DNA of 64,000 nt from Dugong dugon (Eukaryota; Chordata; Mammalia; Sirenia; Dugongidae): NCBI GenBank assembly GCA_030035585.1, contig CM057469.1, positions 58,297,501-58,361,500 on the forward strand, written 5' to 3'. This document shows positions 54,520 to 64,000 of the stretch, one piece after another. The stretch's first letter is position 1. Each line of letters begins with the position of its first letter. Both the position numbers and the translations under genes were made by a program. The notes below the pieces were generated by a model that was given only the letters and a program-made list of their open reading frames with translations, ran no database searches and was not told where the DNA came from.

Positions 54520-54785
54520 GGGCAAAAAAACCTTTATTATGCACAAAATGAGGCTTTTTGAGGAGAACACGGCAGGTCCCCCAACAGATCCTAAAATGGC
54601 TTGAGAGAGTGGAGAAAGTTTGGGAGACTGGCTTGGTTTTATTGTCCTTAGGGAGTGGGGCTGAGGTGGGGGTTCCCAAGCAGGTCCTGGCCTTGCATGG
54701 TTTGAACTTCCTGCTGAAGCCAAGGAAGTCAACGTGAGCTTTCTAATCAGGTTGCCCAATTGTGGGGCATGAGAGGAAGAGCAAG
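54520..54785 (-). mobile_element. Possible LTR remnant (minus strand)
   Basis: The block with TTTATTATGC (reverse polyadenylation signal) at the left and GC-richer sequence to the right (GTGGGGCTGAGGTGGGGG, GGTTGCCCAATTGTGGGGC) has the layout of an antisense LTR. No ends or duplication were identified. Confidence 0.3.
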
Positions 54786-55214
54786 AGGTGGAACTTGAAA
54801 CTGTCAGCAGTAAAACGTCAAGAATAGAGTCATATACTTTATATCACTAGTCCTCCTGTCTCCAGTACTGAATTCCTAAATCTGTTCTCTATGTTTCCAT
54901 CTGAATGACTTTTCTGAACTTTAAATTATTTAAATTTTTTCGTATTTATTCTTTGCTTAAAACTCCATTGCCATAAATAAAAGTCCAAATGCCTTAATGT
55001 GGCATGTGAAATCTTTCATTACTTTTCTTCTGCTCACATTTTCAAGTTTTCTATCACTATTTCCACCTTCATACTCCATTTTCCAGCCACACTGTACTAG
55101 CCGAAGTGTCAAAACAGGTCTTGTTCTCACACGTCTGGATTTTCAGACATACTGTTCCTGACCCTGAAAGACTGTTCTCTCTTCTGATCCCTTATATTTC
55201 TTCTTCTTATTATT
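54786..55214. other. Intergenic DNA, nothing recognised
   Basis: T/C-rich sequence with short fragments reminiscent of old LINE tails (CTCCATTGCCATAAATAAAAG), but not placeable. Confidence 0.35.
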
Positions 55215-56035
55215 TTTTTAATTTCAGGTTTATTGAAGTAATATTTACATACAATAAACTTTTTAGCCCTTTTTAAGTGTACAGTTCAATAAGATCTAAT
55301 GAACGTATATAGACATACAACTTTGTTGTTGCTAGCTGGCATTGAGTCGATTCTGACTCATGGCGACTCTATGTGTGCAGAGCAGAACTGCTCCAGAAGA
55401 TTTTCCAGGATGTGACCTTTTGGAAGCAGATCCCAGGTCTGTCTTCCAAGATGTCTCCAGGTGAGTTTTAACTGCCAACCTTCTGGCTAGTAATCAAGTG
55501 CTTAACTACTTGCGCCACCTGGGTACTCCTGTCATGTAACTATCGCAATCAAAATCTAGATGTCTCAATTACCCTTACATGTCAAACAATTTCCTAGATT
55601 CCCAGTTCCTGGAAACCACTGATGTGATTTGTGTACCCATAGTTTTATACTTTCCACAGTGTCATATTAGTGGAATTAAAAAGTAGGTAATGTTTTATGT
55701 CTGACTTCTTTCCACTTAGCATAATGCTTTGAGATTCATCTATAGTTTTGAATATATCAGTAGTTCCTTTTTATTGCTGAATAAGTATTCCATTGTATAG
55801 ATATACCACAATTTGTTTATTCATTGACCAGTTGATGGACATATATGATTGTTTCTAGTTTGGGGCATTTATGCATAAAGTTGCTATAAACATTGGTATA
55901 CAGGTCTTTCTGTGTGGAGATATGTTTTCATTTCTCTTCAATAAATATATGGGAGTTTGATCGTGTGTTCTATGGTAAGTATAAGTTTATATTTATAATT
56001 GAGTTGTAAGGAGTTTTTAATATATTCTGGGAAAA
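55215..56035 (-). mobile_element. Old L1M 3' region, minus strand, SINE-interrupted
   Basis: Antisense old L1 3' UTR/ORF2 sequence is co-linear with 16,830-18,480: CAGGTTTATTGAAGTAAT, AAGTGTACAGTTCAATAAG, then after the SINE TATTGCTGAATAAGTATTCC, ATTGTATAGATATACCAC and GAGTTGTAAGGAGTTTTTAA. It is interrupted by an AfroSINE at 55323-55531. No coding frame survives. Confidence 0.8.
55323..55531 (-). mobile_element. AfroSINE, minus strand, long-bodied, inside L1M
   Basis: The tail is TTGTTGTTGCTAGCTGGC, the body CAGAGCAGAACTGCTCCAG, the module GGAAGCAGATCCCAGGTC, the altered B box GTGAGTTTTAACTGCC and the head ACTTGCGCCACCTGGGTACTC. Flanks ACATACAACT and TCATGTAACT may be a decayed duplication. 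Confidence 0.88.
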
Positions 56036-56166
56036 CTTTTTTGACTTTTTCTAGAATATGTGTGGTTTGCGGTAGTGGTTTTGCCTGGATCAGGAAGCTT
56101 TGATTCTACTCCTCCCCAAGAGGCAGCAGCTCATTCTCTGGTACCATGAGACTTGGGTTATCCTGT

Positions 56167-56232
56167 CTTTCCATCCATCAAGGATGAAAGAGGTCCTGGA
56201 GGAAGAAGAAGACAGATGGTTAGCTGTTGACC
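56167..56232 (+). repeat. Dispersed repeat of unknown family, copy A
   Basis: It contains CTTTCCATCCATCAAGGATG, then GAAGAAGAAGACAGATGG and GTTAGCTGTTG. The same words occur on the minus strand at 57700-57766 with few changes. Confidence 0.6.
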
Positions 56233-57699
56233 AACCCAGTGGTCTACAGACCAACCTAGTAGTCTATGGTTTTTGCCATAAAAAGAAAGATCCATGAAAT
56301 GTTGTGGAATTTGTGTCTTTGTGCTACTGAGGGTAGTACTCTCAGGTCTTCTCCCCAGTCTCCTATCTTTCTCATGAGCACTTAGTGAAGCCCATGGAAA
56401 GAGTTGGTAAGTAAGTGCAGACTCCTATTATCTCTGGGCTCTCAGGAAACCCAAACGTCACCCTAGCCTACACTTGGCCTTTAACAATTTGTTAAAAATT
56501 AAACTTTTTTCTTCTTCCCTGATTTTATGATGGCTGTTTCCTCTTTTCCATGGCAGTGGTAAAAACAATTCACATGACCTATCTATCTCTCCTCAGAGGG
56601 TCTTGCTATCTTTTGGAGCTCAGTTTGCCTAGTTGCCGTGGTCTTGCCTTCTTGGTCTCACAGCCTAGAGTTTTTGATGCCTCACAACATAAAAGTTTTA
56701 TTGGTGAAAGAGACGTTAACTAAGCATATTACGTTACTCAGAAAATCTTATGCTGTATGTTGGTAGAGGTAGATTATGGAGTAAAATGTGGGTGGTGTGT
56801 CTGTATAGACATGTTGAGGCATATTTTATATACTGCTAATAAAATAGTTAGATTATTTATAAAGCCCTTTGTATAATGCCAATTCTCTGTTGTTTTATTC
56901 AGGCAAATTCAGTAATTTAAATTATAAATCAAAAGTTTGTTAAAAAAAATGTATTAACAGTTCACTTACTATTCACTTAAATCCTGATGACTGAACGCTA
57001 CGAAAAAGCTAATGCCTTGTAGAAGAGTTTGCTCTGATGATACCTCAGGAGTTTAGTTGCTATTGCACTAACCAAATGAACATACTGAAAATTGAATTTC
57101 CATGCTACACATATTTTGCATCACATATATTAACATTATAGTTAGTAAACAGCGTATGTATGAAATTGTAGTCATAAATTCATTAAAATGGCATATTTGG
57201 TTAATTTCTCACTAAAATCTGATTAAAAAATAAATGTACTGTAAATACTGAATCTAAATTTTATTAAAAAATTAATCAACAGTTCACTTGCTACTCTTTC
57301 TTCATGATATGCACACTCCTGAATCTCTCTGAGTTGTGAAAATTCAGTCAGTCATTAAATTGCCTAAAGATCCTGAATAGTTCTGAAGGATTTCTCTACT
57401 AAACTGTTAGCCTCATACTAGAAGTTAGCCTTAAGTACATTTTTCTGCAGTCTACACAGATTGATTCCTTTGTTTACAAGGATGTAAAGACCGAATAGAT
57501 TATGTCAACTTATATATAGGAAATAAAGCTTAATTAATGTAAAAGTTAACACATTTAACATGGAAAAAAACCACAAAATATAAATTTTTTCTGAAAAGAA
57601 AAAATATATGTATTTTTTCCTAAAGTCAAAGCAATGTTATAGCACCCCAACTCAAAAGTTAGATGATCAGGACTACTATGGAAACTCTCATCATTCTGA

Positions 57700-57766
57700 C
57701 AATAATTAACCATTTGTCTTCTTCTTCCTTCAGGGCCTCTTTTGTCCTTGATGGATGGAAAGTATG
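57700..57766 (-). repeat. Dispersed repeat of unknown family, copy B
   Basis: On the minus strand it reads CTTTCCATCCATCAAGGACA, then GAAGAAGAAGACAAATGG and GTTAATTATTG, matching copy A. Homology further outward is unclear. Confidence 0.6.
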
Positions 57767-60245
57767 GGGCAGCTCTCGACCACCGGCAGTTGGACCTCCA
57801 CAAAATGGACTTTGTTGTGCCAAGACTGGTTCCCTTCCACATCTGTGCTACCAACACTGTGGAGTAGAAAGTAAACATTCTTCCTATTCACCCAGGTGGC
57901 ACCGATTTAAGTATACAAACACACAGGGCCACACACATAGCCCCTCACACACAAATACACATGTCTCCAAAAGAAAAACATTAATTCTCCCAAAGTATAC
58001 AATCTTTGTCAGTGAGCTTTAGTTGGGGTATGCATTGTACTGCTAATAGACAAAATTTTTTTTTGTAGTATGACAAACATTTTAATTCTATTTTAATTTT
58101 TATATATTTACTTCAATATGGTTTTGAATAATATAATAGTTTTTTTCTACAGAGTGGTCAGATGGGAGAAGAAGTATGGTGGCTGAAAGAATATACAGAG
58201 AACCCAGAACTGCTGACACACTAGAGGCTGAGTTGGAGTAGTGGATATCACCTGCCAGAATAGGTAGTAGTAACTACCATGCTAGGTTAATATGTGCTTA
58301 GTTGCCATTAGGAGGGAGAAGGGCTCTAATTCAGTGGAGAGGAGAATGCACTTATCAGTTGAAGAGGGAACATCATAGACTATGGCTATATGTTTTGGCT
58401 CTTTGTTAGGTAAATGTTTTTCCCTCTTTTTCTAGGGACTGAAGAGAGGGACAACAGCTTGTCTCTTTTTTTGTTGTTTACAACAGTGGAGGTCAGAAGT
58501 ACCCTTCTTCCTCTTTTGGACCTTGTCAACTCTTCCATAGGAGAGAGGTATTGAAGAGGCACAGAGGAGCACGTTCTCTCTGCCAACCAACATCCTCTTC
58601 TCTGCTGTAAAATCAGGGTGGGAAACAATTGATAGAGCAGTGGGAGTCCAGTTTGCTGCTAAGCTCTTTATCTTTGCATAGTGCATACACTTGTGGACCC
58701 AGGGCCTCTGTCCCGTAATTTTGTCCTACTGTGGAGATTATAGGGCTTGGCCCTGTGCCAGACTGCTAGATGTTCTTATAAATGGTAAGTTTGGCTAAGC
58801 TGGAGTCCCCAAATGGTTACTAGAAATCCCCTTCGGGTCCTCTACTCTACCTGTCCTACAAGGTGATGCCCAAGAATCAGACCCTGGCAGCCTTTAACTT
58901 ACTTACATAAAAACACCCCCAGCCCAAAGCAAGGCTGTGTTTCTTGTCTAACCAAGAATCTATTCTCCGAACCTCACCTTACTCCAGCATTTATTTATGA
59001 TCATCTCCTATTTACTTGAATTTGTCTTAAAAATAAATTTGTTCAAATATAACAACGAGTTAATTAAAAACATTAATTAAATAATAATACAGGTAGATCA
59101 GATATGGCAAAATTCATGAAGGTTGTTTGAGAATAACATAAATCTGAAAACATGAAAGGTCTAAATGCAAGATAGTCGGAGCAGACTTCTATGCACAATC
59201 GGAAGCGCATTTCTGGGTTTTTCAAAGTAGGTCATTATTAGGCTCCCAGACCTCTCTGAGTAAGACATAGGGCCCATATCAGAGACATTTATCCACTGCA
59301 GTCTACACATGGCTCTGTAAAAACTTTGATAAGACAATTCTCTCTACCTTGGGTCAAATCTCATTCCTAGTTAGGGTGTTCTCAAACTACTGTTTCAGAA
59401 AGTGTAGAGAAGAAAAGTCACTGAATGAATAGTGAACTTTCTTTGGAAGAGTCTGGACTTTCAGAAGGATATAGTGTGAACTTTGGAACTAAACAGCTTT
59501 GGGTTTGAATTTCAGAATTTTTGATTTATGTCAATTGTGGGTGAACTTGGGCAAGATACTCAAACTCTGTGTGCTTCTTATATATAAAATTAAAATAATA
59601 ATTCCAACGGAAGTTAGGAGTATTGAATGGTAATATATATTTGTGTACGTGGGTGTGTGTAATCCTGGTAGATATAGCATTCTGATATTGTTGACCTGGA
59701 GAACAATGCTGGTTTGTTAGTCATTTTTGTGAAAATGCTCTTGAAATCCAGAATTTTTGGAAAGAAAAAAAGGATTTCTAAGTCCTAAATCATTATTTTT
59801 GATTATATTAAGAAGAGAGTTAGACAGAGTGATCATAAAGTTTCTTTCACTATGGAAAGGTTGACCCTTGCCAGCATGACCTAGTAAAAAGGAAGATATG
59901 ACAGGACTGAAATCCTTGCCGAAGAGAAATACTATGTGGAGAGCTCATTGTTTTTCAGACTGGTGGATTTCAGAGAATGAGTAAGGTACAAATTTTGAGG
60001 GGAAGTAGGCAAAGAAATGCATATGACACATCCTACTCTCTCCAAGCCAAAGCTCTTCTGGTGGTGGGTAGGAGGTAAGGATATTAAGAAGCTTGAGGGG
60101 AAATTTGAAAGAAAGGAGATTGATTGTTCCCTATATGGCATATTGGTGGAAGGCCATAGGAGTGTCCTTAATCAGCACGAGTTTGGTAATATAGCAGTGG
60201 TGTGTAAATAGATGAGACCGAGATGTATATATATATATACATATG

Positions 60246-60422
60246 CAGAGCCCTGGTGGTGCAGTGGTTAAGAACTTGGCTGCAAACAAAAGGTCAGCAG
60301 TTCTGATCCACCAGTCACTCCCTGGAAACCCTGTGGGGCAGTTCTACTTGGTCCAATAGGGTCGGTATGATGCTATGAGTCAGAATTGACTTGATGGGAA
60401 TAGGTTTGGGTTTTTTTTTTAA
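60246..60422 (+). mobile_element. AfroSINE, plus strand, short-bodied type
   Basis: The head is GAGCCCTGGTGGTGCAGTGG, the B box AGCAGTTCTGATCCACC, the body TTGGTCCAATAGGGTCGG and the tail ATAGGTTTGGGTTTTTTTTT. A small internal repeat (GGTATGATGCTATGAGTC) is specific to this copy. Flanks ATACATATG at 60237-60245 and 60423-60431 are identical. Confidence 0.9.
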
Positions 60423-60465
60423 ATACATATGTATGTATGTATGTGTGTATATATGTATACATGAT
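60423..60465. repeat. TATG/TA simple repeat
   Basis: An alternating ATGT/ATAT purine-pyrimidine tract follows the SINE tail; the SINE inserted into or beside it. Confidence 0.75.
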
Positions 60466-60469
60466 TTGT

Positions 60470-60857
60470 TTTAAGGAAATGGCTCAAGCAATTGTGGGGG
60501 CTGGCAAGTCCCAAATTCAAATCCATGTGTCAGACAGCAGACTGAAGACCTCTGCTGGCCCACGTGGTTGCAGGGCCTGACAAGTCCAAAATCTGCAGGT
60601 CAGGTGGCAAGCAAAGAGACTTCTGCAGGCTTATGTCCCAAGAACTGGAGGGTCGAGAGAAAAAGAGATTGAGGGAGATAAAGAGAAAGAGAGAGGCAGA
60701 CGGAGAGAGAGAAAGAGTAAGAAGCCTTCCCCCATAGCCAGAGGCCTGAATTCGGACTTCTAGCCTCCTAAACTGTGCAGGAAATAAATTTACGTTTGTT
60801 AAAGCCACCTATTTGTGGTATTTCTGTAATAGCAGTGTTAGATAAATAAGACAGACC
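60470..60857 (+). mobile_element. MaLR-type LTR, plus strand, diverged
   Basis: The right half is typical of this LTR class: GAATTCGGACTTCTAGCCTC, CTAAACTGTGCAGGAAATAA, TTTGTGGTATTTCTGTAATA and an end at GATAAATAAGACA. The centre holds a purine-rich GAGA tract (60,650-60,720). The left end is uncertain. Confidence 0.6.
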
Positions 60858-60865
60858 ATAATACC

Positions 60866-61306
60866 TGTCTTAGTTATCTAGTGCTGCTGTAACACAAATA
60901 TATCAAGCAGATGGCTTTAAAGAATACAAATTTATTTTCTCACAGTTTTGGAGGTTCTAAGTCCAATCAGGGCATCTACTCTAGGGGAGGGTCTTTCCTT
61001 GTGGGCAGCCCAGGGAGTTCCTTGGTGTTCCTTGGCTTTCCTTAGCATTCCTTGGTGTTCCTTGGTATTTCATGGCATTCCTTTGCATTCCTTGACATCT
61101 GTCTTTCCATTGTGTGTCTCTGTATCTATTTTGCATTTTTTATAAGACACCATTCAGAACTGATTAGATTTAGGGCCCACCCTACTCTGATATGACTGAT
61201 AACCATAACAAAGGAAAACCCTTATTTCCAAACAGGGTCTTATTTATAGGTACAGGGGTTAGGACTCCAACACAATTTTCAGGGGGACGGAATTCAATCC
61301 ATAACA
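60866..61306 (-). mobile_element. MaLR/MLT1-type LTR, minus strand
   Basis: In plus orientation it runs from TGTCTTAGTTATCTAGTGCT to GAATTCAATCCATAACA, with TG...CA ends and the typical TTTATTTTCTCACAGTTTTG and GACACCATTCAGAACTGATT blocks. It has 441 bp. The flanks ATACC and GCACC share three of five bases, a weak target duplication. A local expansion of CCTTGG units lies at 61,018-61,100. Confidence 0.72.
61018..61100. repeat. CCTTGG-unit minisatellite
   Basis: Roughly eight tandem degenerate units of 10-20 bases built on GTTCCTTGG and CATTCCTTG. They appear to be an expansion inside the LTR. Confidence 0.75.
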
Positions 61307-61896
61307 GCACCCTAACTGTCACTATTTCTGGAACTAGATAAGGACAACCGGTAGCCACGAAATTCTAGCGGACACTTGAGATTTCAAGACCCACTCTTTC
61401 CTACCTCTTATGGTAACATAAATGACCCTTCTTCCATATATTCAGATTCTGTATCTGAGAAGAAGGTGCAAGAAAAAGGAAGCAAGTCTGAAAAGCTGAG
61501 TATTTACAAAAATAAGGCTATTTTTTTAACAAAGCATTTAAAATATCACTGAGAAAGAGTTGAACTTCAAAGTGACTGACTCACCAACAGAGACTATTTA
61601 AATGTGAAAAGACTGAGAGAATGTTACTTGTCAAACTGAAGTTTCTTCTCTATTCTTAAGGGAGAGAATTATGAGGAGAGGATGATGAGATCAATTATGG
61701 AAAAATACAGATGTTCTCACCCATTTACAGAAAGCAGAACTGAAAATGGAACTCCCACGATAAGAAACAAAGAAAAATCATGGCCTAATGACAGCCTTTG
61801 AGTCACTGATCAAGTTGGGTTTAAAGCCAGTCCTGTTGCTAGACTTTTCGATTATGTGAAATAGCATATTCCCTTACTGATGTTAAATAGCCTGAC
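61307..61896. other. Intergenic DNA, nothing recognised
   Basis: No repeat or exon is supported here; frames are short. Confidence 0.45.
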
Positions 61897-61909
61897 TATA
61901 CTAGGCCCA
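61897..61909 (+). repeat. Target duplication, left copy
   Basis: TATACTAGGCCCA is repeated exactly at 62029-62041. Confidence 0.88.
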
Positions 61910-62028
61910 GAGCTTTGGTGGTACTGTGGTTAAGAACTCAGCTGCTAACTAAAAGGATGGCAGTTCAACTCCACCAGCTGCTCCCTGGAAACCCTATGGG
62001 GCAGTTCTACTCTATCCTATAGGGTTGT
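61910..62028 (+). mobile_element. AfroSINE, plus strand, lacking its 3' tail
   Basis: The head is GAGCTTTGGTGGTACTGTGG, the B box GCAGTTCAACTCCACC and the body TCTACTCTATCCTATAGGG. It stops at GGGTTGT, followed at once by the right target duplication. The CTATGAGTCGG...GGGTTTGG end is missing although both 13-bp duplications are present. Confidence 0.9.
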
Positions 62029-62041
62029 TATACTAGGCCCA
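62029..62041 (+). repeat. Target duplication, right copy
   Basis: TATACTAGGCCCA is identical to 61897-61909. Confidence 0.88.
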
Positions 62042-63722
62042 AGACGGAATCATTTATGCTAAGTCCTATATCAGTAAACTGAAACCTAGCTAGTTTCTAT
62101 TTCCTGTAGATTCCTAACCTTCTCAGGAGATGAAATCTAAGTCAATCAATTGACTTTCCCAGAAATGGAATCCTAAGCCAGCCAATTAGGACTTGACTGC
62201 TCAGTTTAACCTAGTTCAAAATTTCCCCTTAATTTCAATAAGGAAGAAAAAGTCTGCCAGCCAATCCAAAATTTTCCCAGTATAGCTTCCTTGTTCCTGT
62301 GTGTCTGTGCTTACAACAACCCTTCTGCTTTGTACCACCATTGGGAGTTCTTGTCTGACTTTCATACCAGATGCCCCCTCCCCCCAATTCATGAACTGAA
62401 AATAAAGTTTATGAGTTCCATAACACATTTAATCTAGTGGAAATTTTATTTTTAACACTGATAAACTGGTTTAGGTCAATTATCCTGTCCCTTGTATCTG
62501 AAGCAATCCTAAATGATGACAGAAAACAAGAACCATGGCCAGAGTACAGGGCTCACAGTAGTTGTTGGGCGAGATGCCAAAACTGAATGTAGGAGGCATA
62601 GCCTGAAGGGAGAGATTTTCCCAAAGGATTATGATGGGAAGATGAGGACTTTTATGGAATAGCTGGGGGAAGGGCGTACTTGAAGTTTATGATTTTTAAA
62701 GCATAAATTTGTCACATTTGAGGAAGTTTATGGAAAGTAAGCTATCTGAGTTTTACTTACCTGTTGTCCTTTGCTAAAGAAAGAAAGAAAGAAAAAAAAA
62801 GCATAACAATCCTTACTCACACTTTAATATCACTAATGATACTTTATTTTTTTTAGCTTTTCATAAATATCTATCATTTTTAAAAATTCCATTATTTTCA
62901 GTCTTTTCATGTTTATTATTCTTCCTCATGTGGCCTGCAAATAACACTTAGCTAAGAGATTTATTCCATGTTTGTTTGAAAACATTTTGAGACTAGTTAC
63001 AAGCAATCACTCTTGAAAGAAGTGGAGAATGCAGCCATATGTTAAACATTCAGTATTTCACCATTAAGGAAGGGAACAGAATGGCATTGTAGAGTCTTTC
63101 ATTCTTTCCTCCATCTCAGCATTATTTGCTTTCATACTTGGAGATGTAATGAAAACATTAATTCAAGAGAATGCTTCCAATTAAGCAGTTGAAGACTTAG
63201 AAAACAATACAAGACTCTTAAATCTTTTAAAAGTCAACTTTCATTTCTTCTCTTCTCACTCTAGACTTTTTTCTTAGGCTACTTTATGAATGCCCATGGC
63301 ATCACCAGTCATTTATAAAGAAATGGCATATAAAGTTGCATCTGAAGCCCAGCATTCTCCTTTAAATATCCAAAACTGGTATAAACAACCACTAATTTTA
63401 TCTCTTCTTTTAAATGTTTTAAAGGTGATCCAAACTCATTTCTGAAACTGAACTTATAATTTCCACACCCTTCTTTCTATGTTTGATCATTTCCTATTGT
63501 TCCTGTTAAACAAGGAATATCCCCATGTTTAATCCATCAAAGCTCAATTTTACCACCTATATATCTCTCAAATCTGTTTAGTTCTGTCTATCTCCATGGT
63601 AGCTAGTGATCTTCTGAAAATACAAATCTGGTAATATGACCAAAGATATTCGATGTCATACCATTGTTCTTAGGACAGAGATGACTATCCTTAAAATTGC
63701 CCAGAAGATACTTCATGGTTTA
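62042..63722. other. AT-rich intergenic DNA, nothing recognised
   Basis: 1.7 kb without supported coding sequence. It contains an (AAAG)n/A-rich tract at 62,777-62,801. The CTGAAAATAAAGTTTATGAG piece near 62,397 has an AATAAA word but no LTR or gene around it that I can confirm. Confidence 0.4.
62777..62801. repeat. (AAAG)n microsatellite
   Basis: Four AAAG units pass into a poly-A run. Confidence 0.85.
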
Positions 63723-64000
63723 GGTCTGCACTGTCTAATATGGTGGCCGCTAGCCATATGTGGTTCTTGAATTCTTGAAATGAGTCTAGTCCAAATTTCT
63801 ATGTACTATAAGTGTAAAATACACAATGAATTTGGAAGACTTTGTATGAAAAAAGAAAACATAAAATATCTCAATAATTTTTTAAATAATGATTACATGT
63901 TATGATGATATTTTGGAACTATTTGGTTAAATAAAACATATTATTAAAATTAAATTTTTCATTGGTTTCTTTTTACTTTTTTTAATGTGACCATTATAAA
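63723..64000 (+). mobile_element. hAT-type nonautonomous transposon, cut by window end
   Basis: It begins with CTGCACTGTCTAATATGGTG, GCCGCTAGCCATATGTGG, then GTGTAAAATACACAATG, GAAGACTTTGTATGAAAAAA and CTTTTTACTTTTTTAATGTG. The order is that of a widespread eutherian MER-type element whose ends read GCGCTGTCCAATA. The exact family name is uncertain and the right end lies outside the window. Confidence 0.6.

Larger units (their letters stand above)
56036..60236. other. Intergenic DNA, mostly unrecognised
   Basis: 4.2 kb with no repeat family I can name and no supportable exon. It holds two related segments in opposite orientation (56167-56232 and 57700-57766; see findings). 58,150-58,900 is less AT-rich, with several overlapping frames of 65-85 codons but no domain. 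Short purine-rich and TA-rich patches occur near 60,221-60,240. Confidence 0.4.

Overview
This window is mammalian nuclear DNA from an afrotherian, most probably an elephant or close relative. The evidence is about 25 tRNA-derived SINEs of the AfroSINE type (tRNA-like A/B boxes, then a CCTATAGGGTCGCTATGAGT-like body and a GGGTTTGG or AACAACAAC tail). RTE-class LINE copies share the SINE tail, and one L1 lineage carries long GC-rich promoter repeats. Older eutherian repeats (MIR, L2, MER5-type hAT, MaLR/ERVL LTRs, L1M) lie between them. I found no host gene exon, tRNA, rRNA or other conserved RNA gene. The unique DNA is AT-rich and looks like a gene desert or a large intron.

Layout: 0.4-2.7 kb is a long decayed minus-strand RTE LINE. 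3.9-16.2 kb is sparse unique DNA with AfroSINEs, MER5-type transposons, a minus-strand L1 3' end (6.4-7.1 kb) and an internally deleted RTE copy (9.2-9.5 kb). 16.8-19.4 kb is one old minus-strand L1 split by an RTE fragment and by an AfroSINE. 22.6-23.0 kb is a solo MaLR-type LTR with a 5-bp target duplication. 24.9-25.7 kb holds three AfroSINEs, and 28.2-29.0 kb another minus-strand L1 3' end. 29.0-35.1 kb is a nest: an L1 inserted in an AfroSINE, itself lying in what looks like an LTR remnant. 37.3-37.8 kb is an ERVL-type solo LTR, followed by five consecutive minus-strand AfroSINEs (37.9-38.8 kb).

The centrepiece is 41,201-49,964: a full-length, apparently recent L1 with a perfect 20-bp target duplication. 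It has a 5' UTR of three exact 266-bp GC-rich monomers plus a partial fourth, an uninterrupted 349-residue ORF1, and an ORF2 that keeps its endonuclease, FADD and C-terminal zinc-knuckle-like motifs but has two frameshifts. Its 3' UTR contains a tandem amplification. The remaining 14 kb holds more AfroSINEs, an old L1 fragment (55.2-56.0 kb), MaLR-type LTRs (60.5-61.3 kb) and a hAT-type element at the right edge.

The elements form a parasitic hierarchy. L1 and RTE supply endonuclease and reverse transcriptase. The AfroSINEs are transcribed from their tRNA-like internal promoter and presumably borrow RTE machinery through the shared tail. Nothing here points to a new host defence or metabolic system. 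The points of interest are the architecture of the young L1, the nested insertions, and the RTE/AfroSINE relationship. All family names come from recognition by eye, not from a database search.
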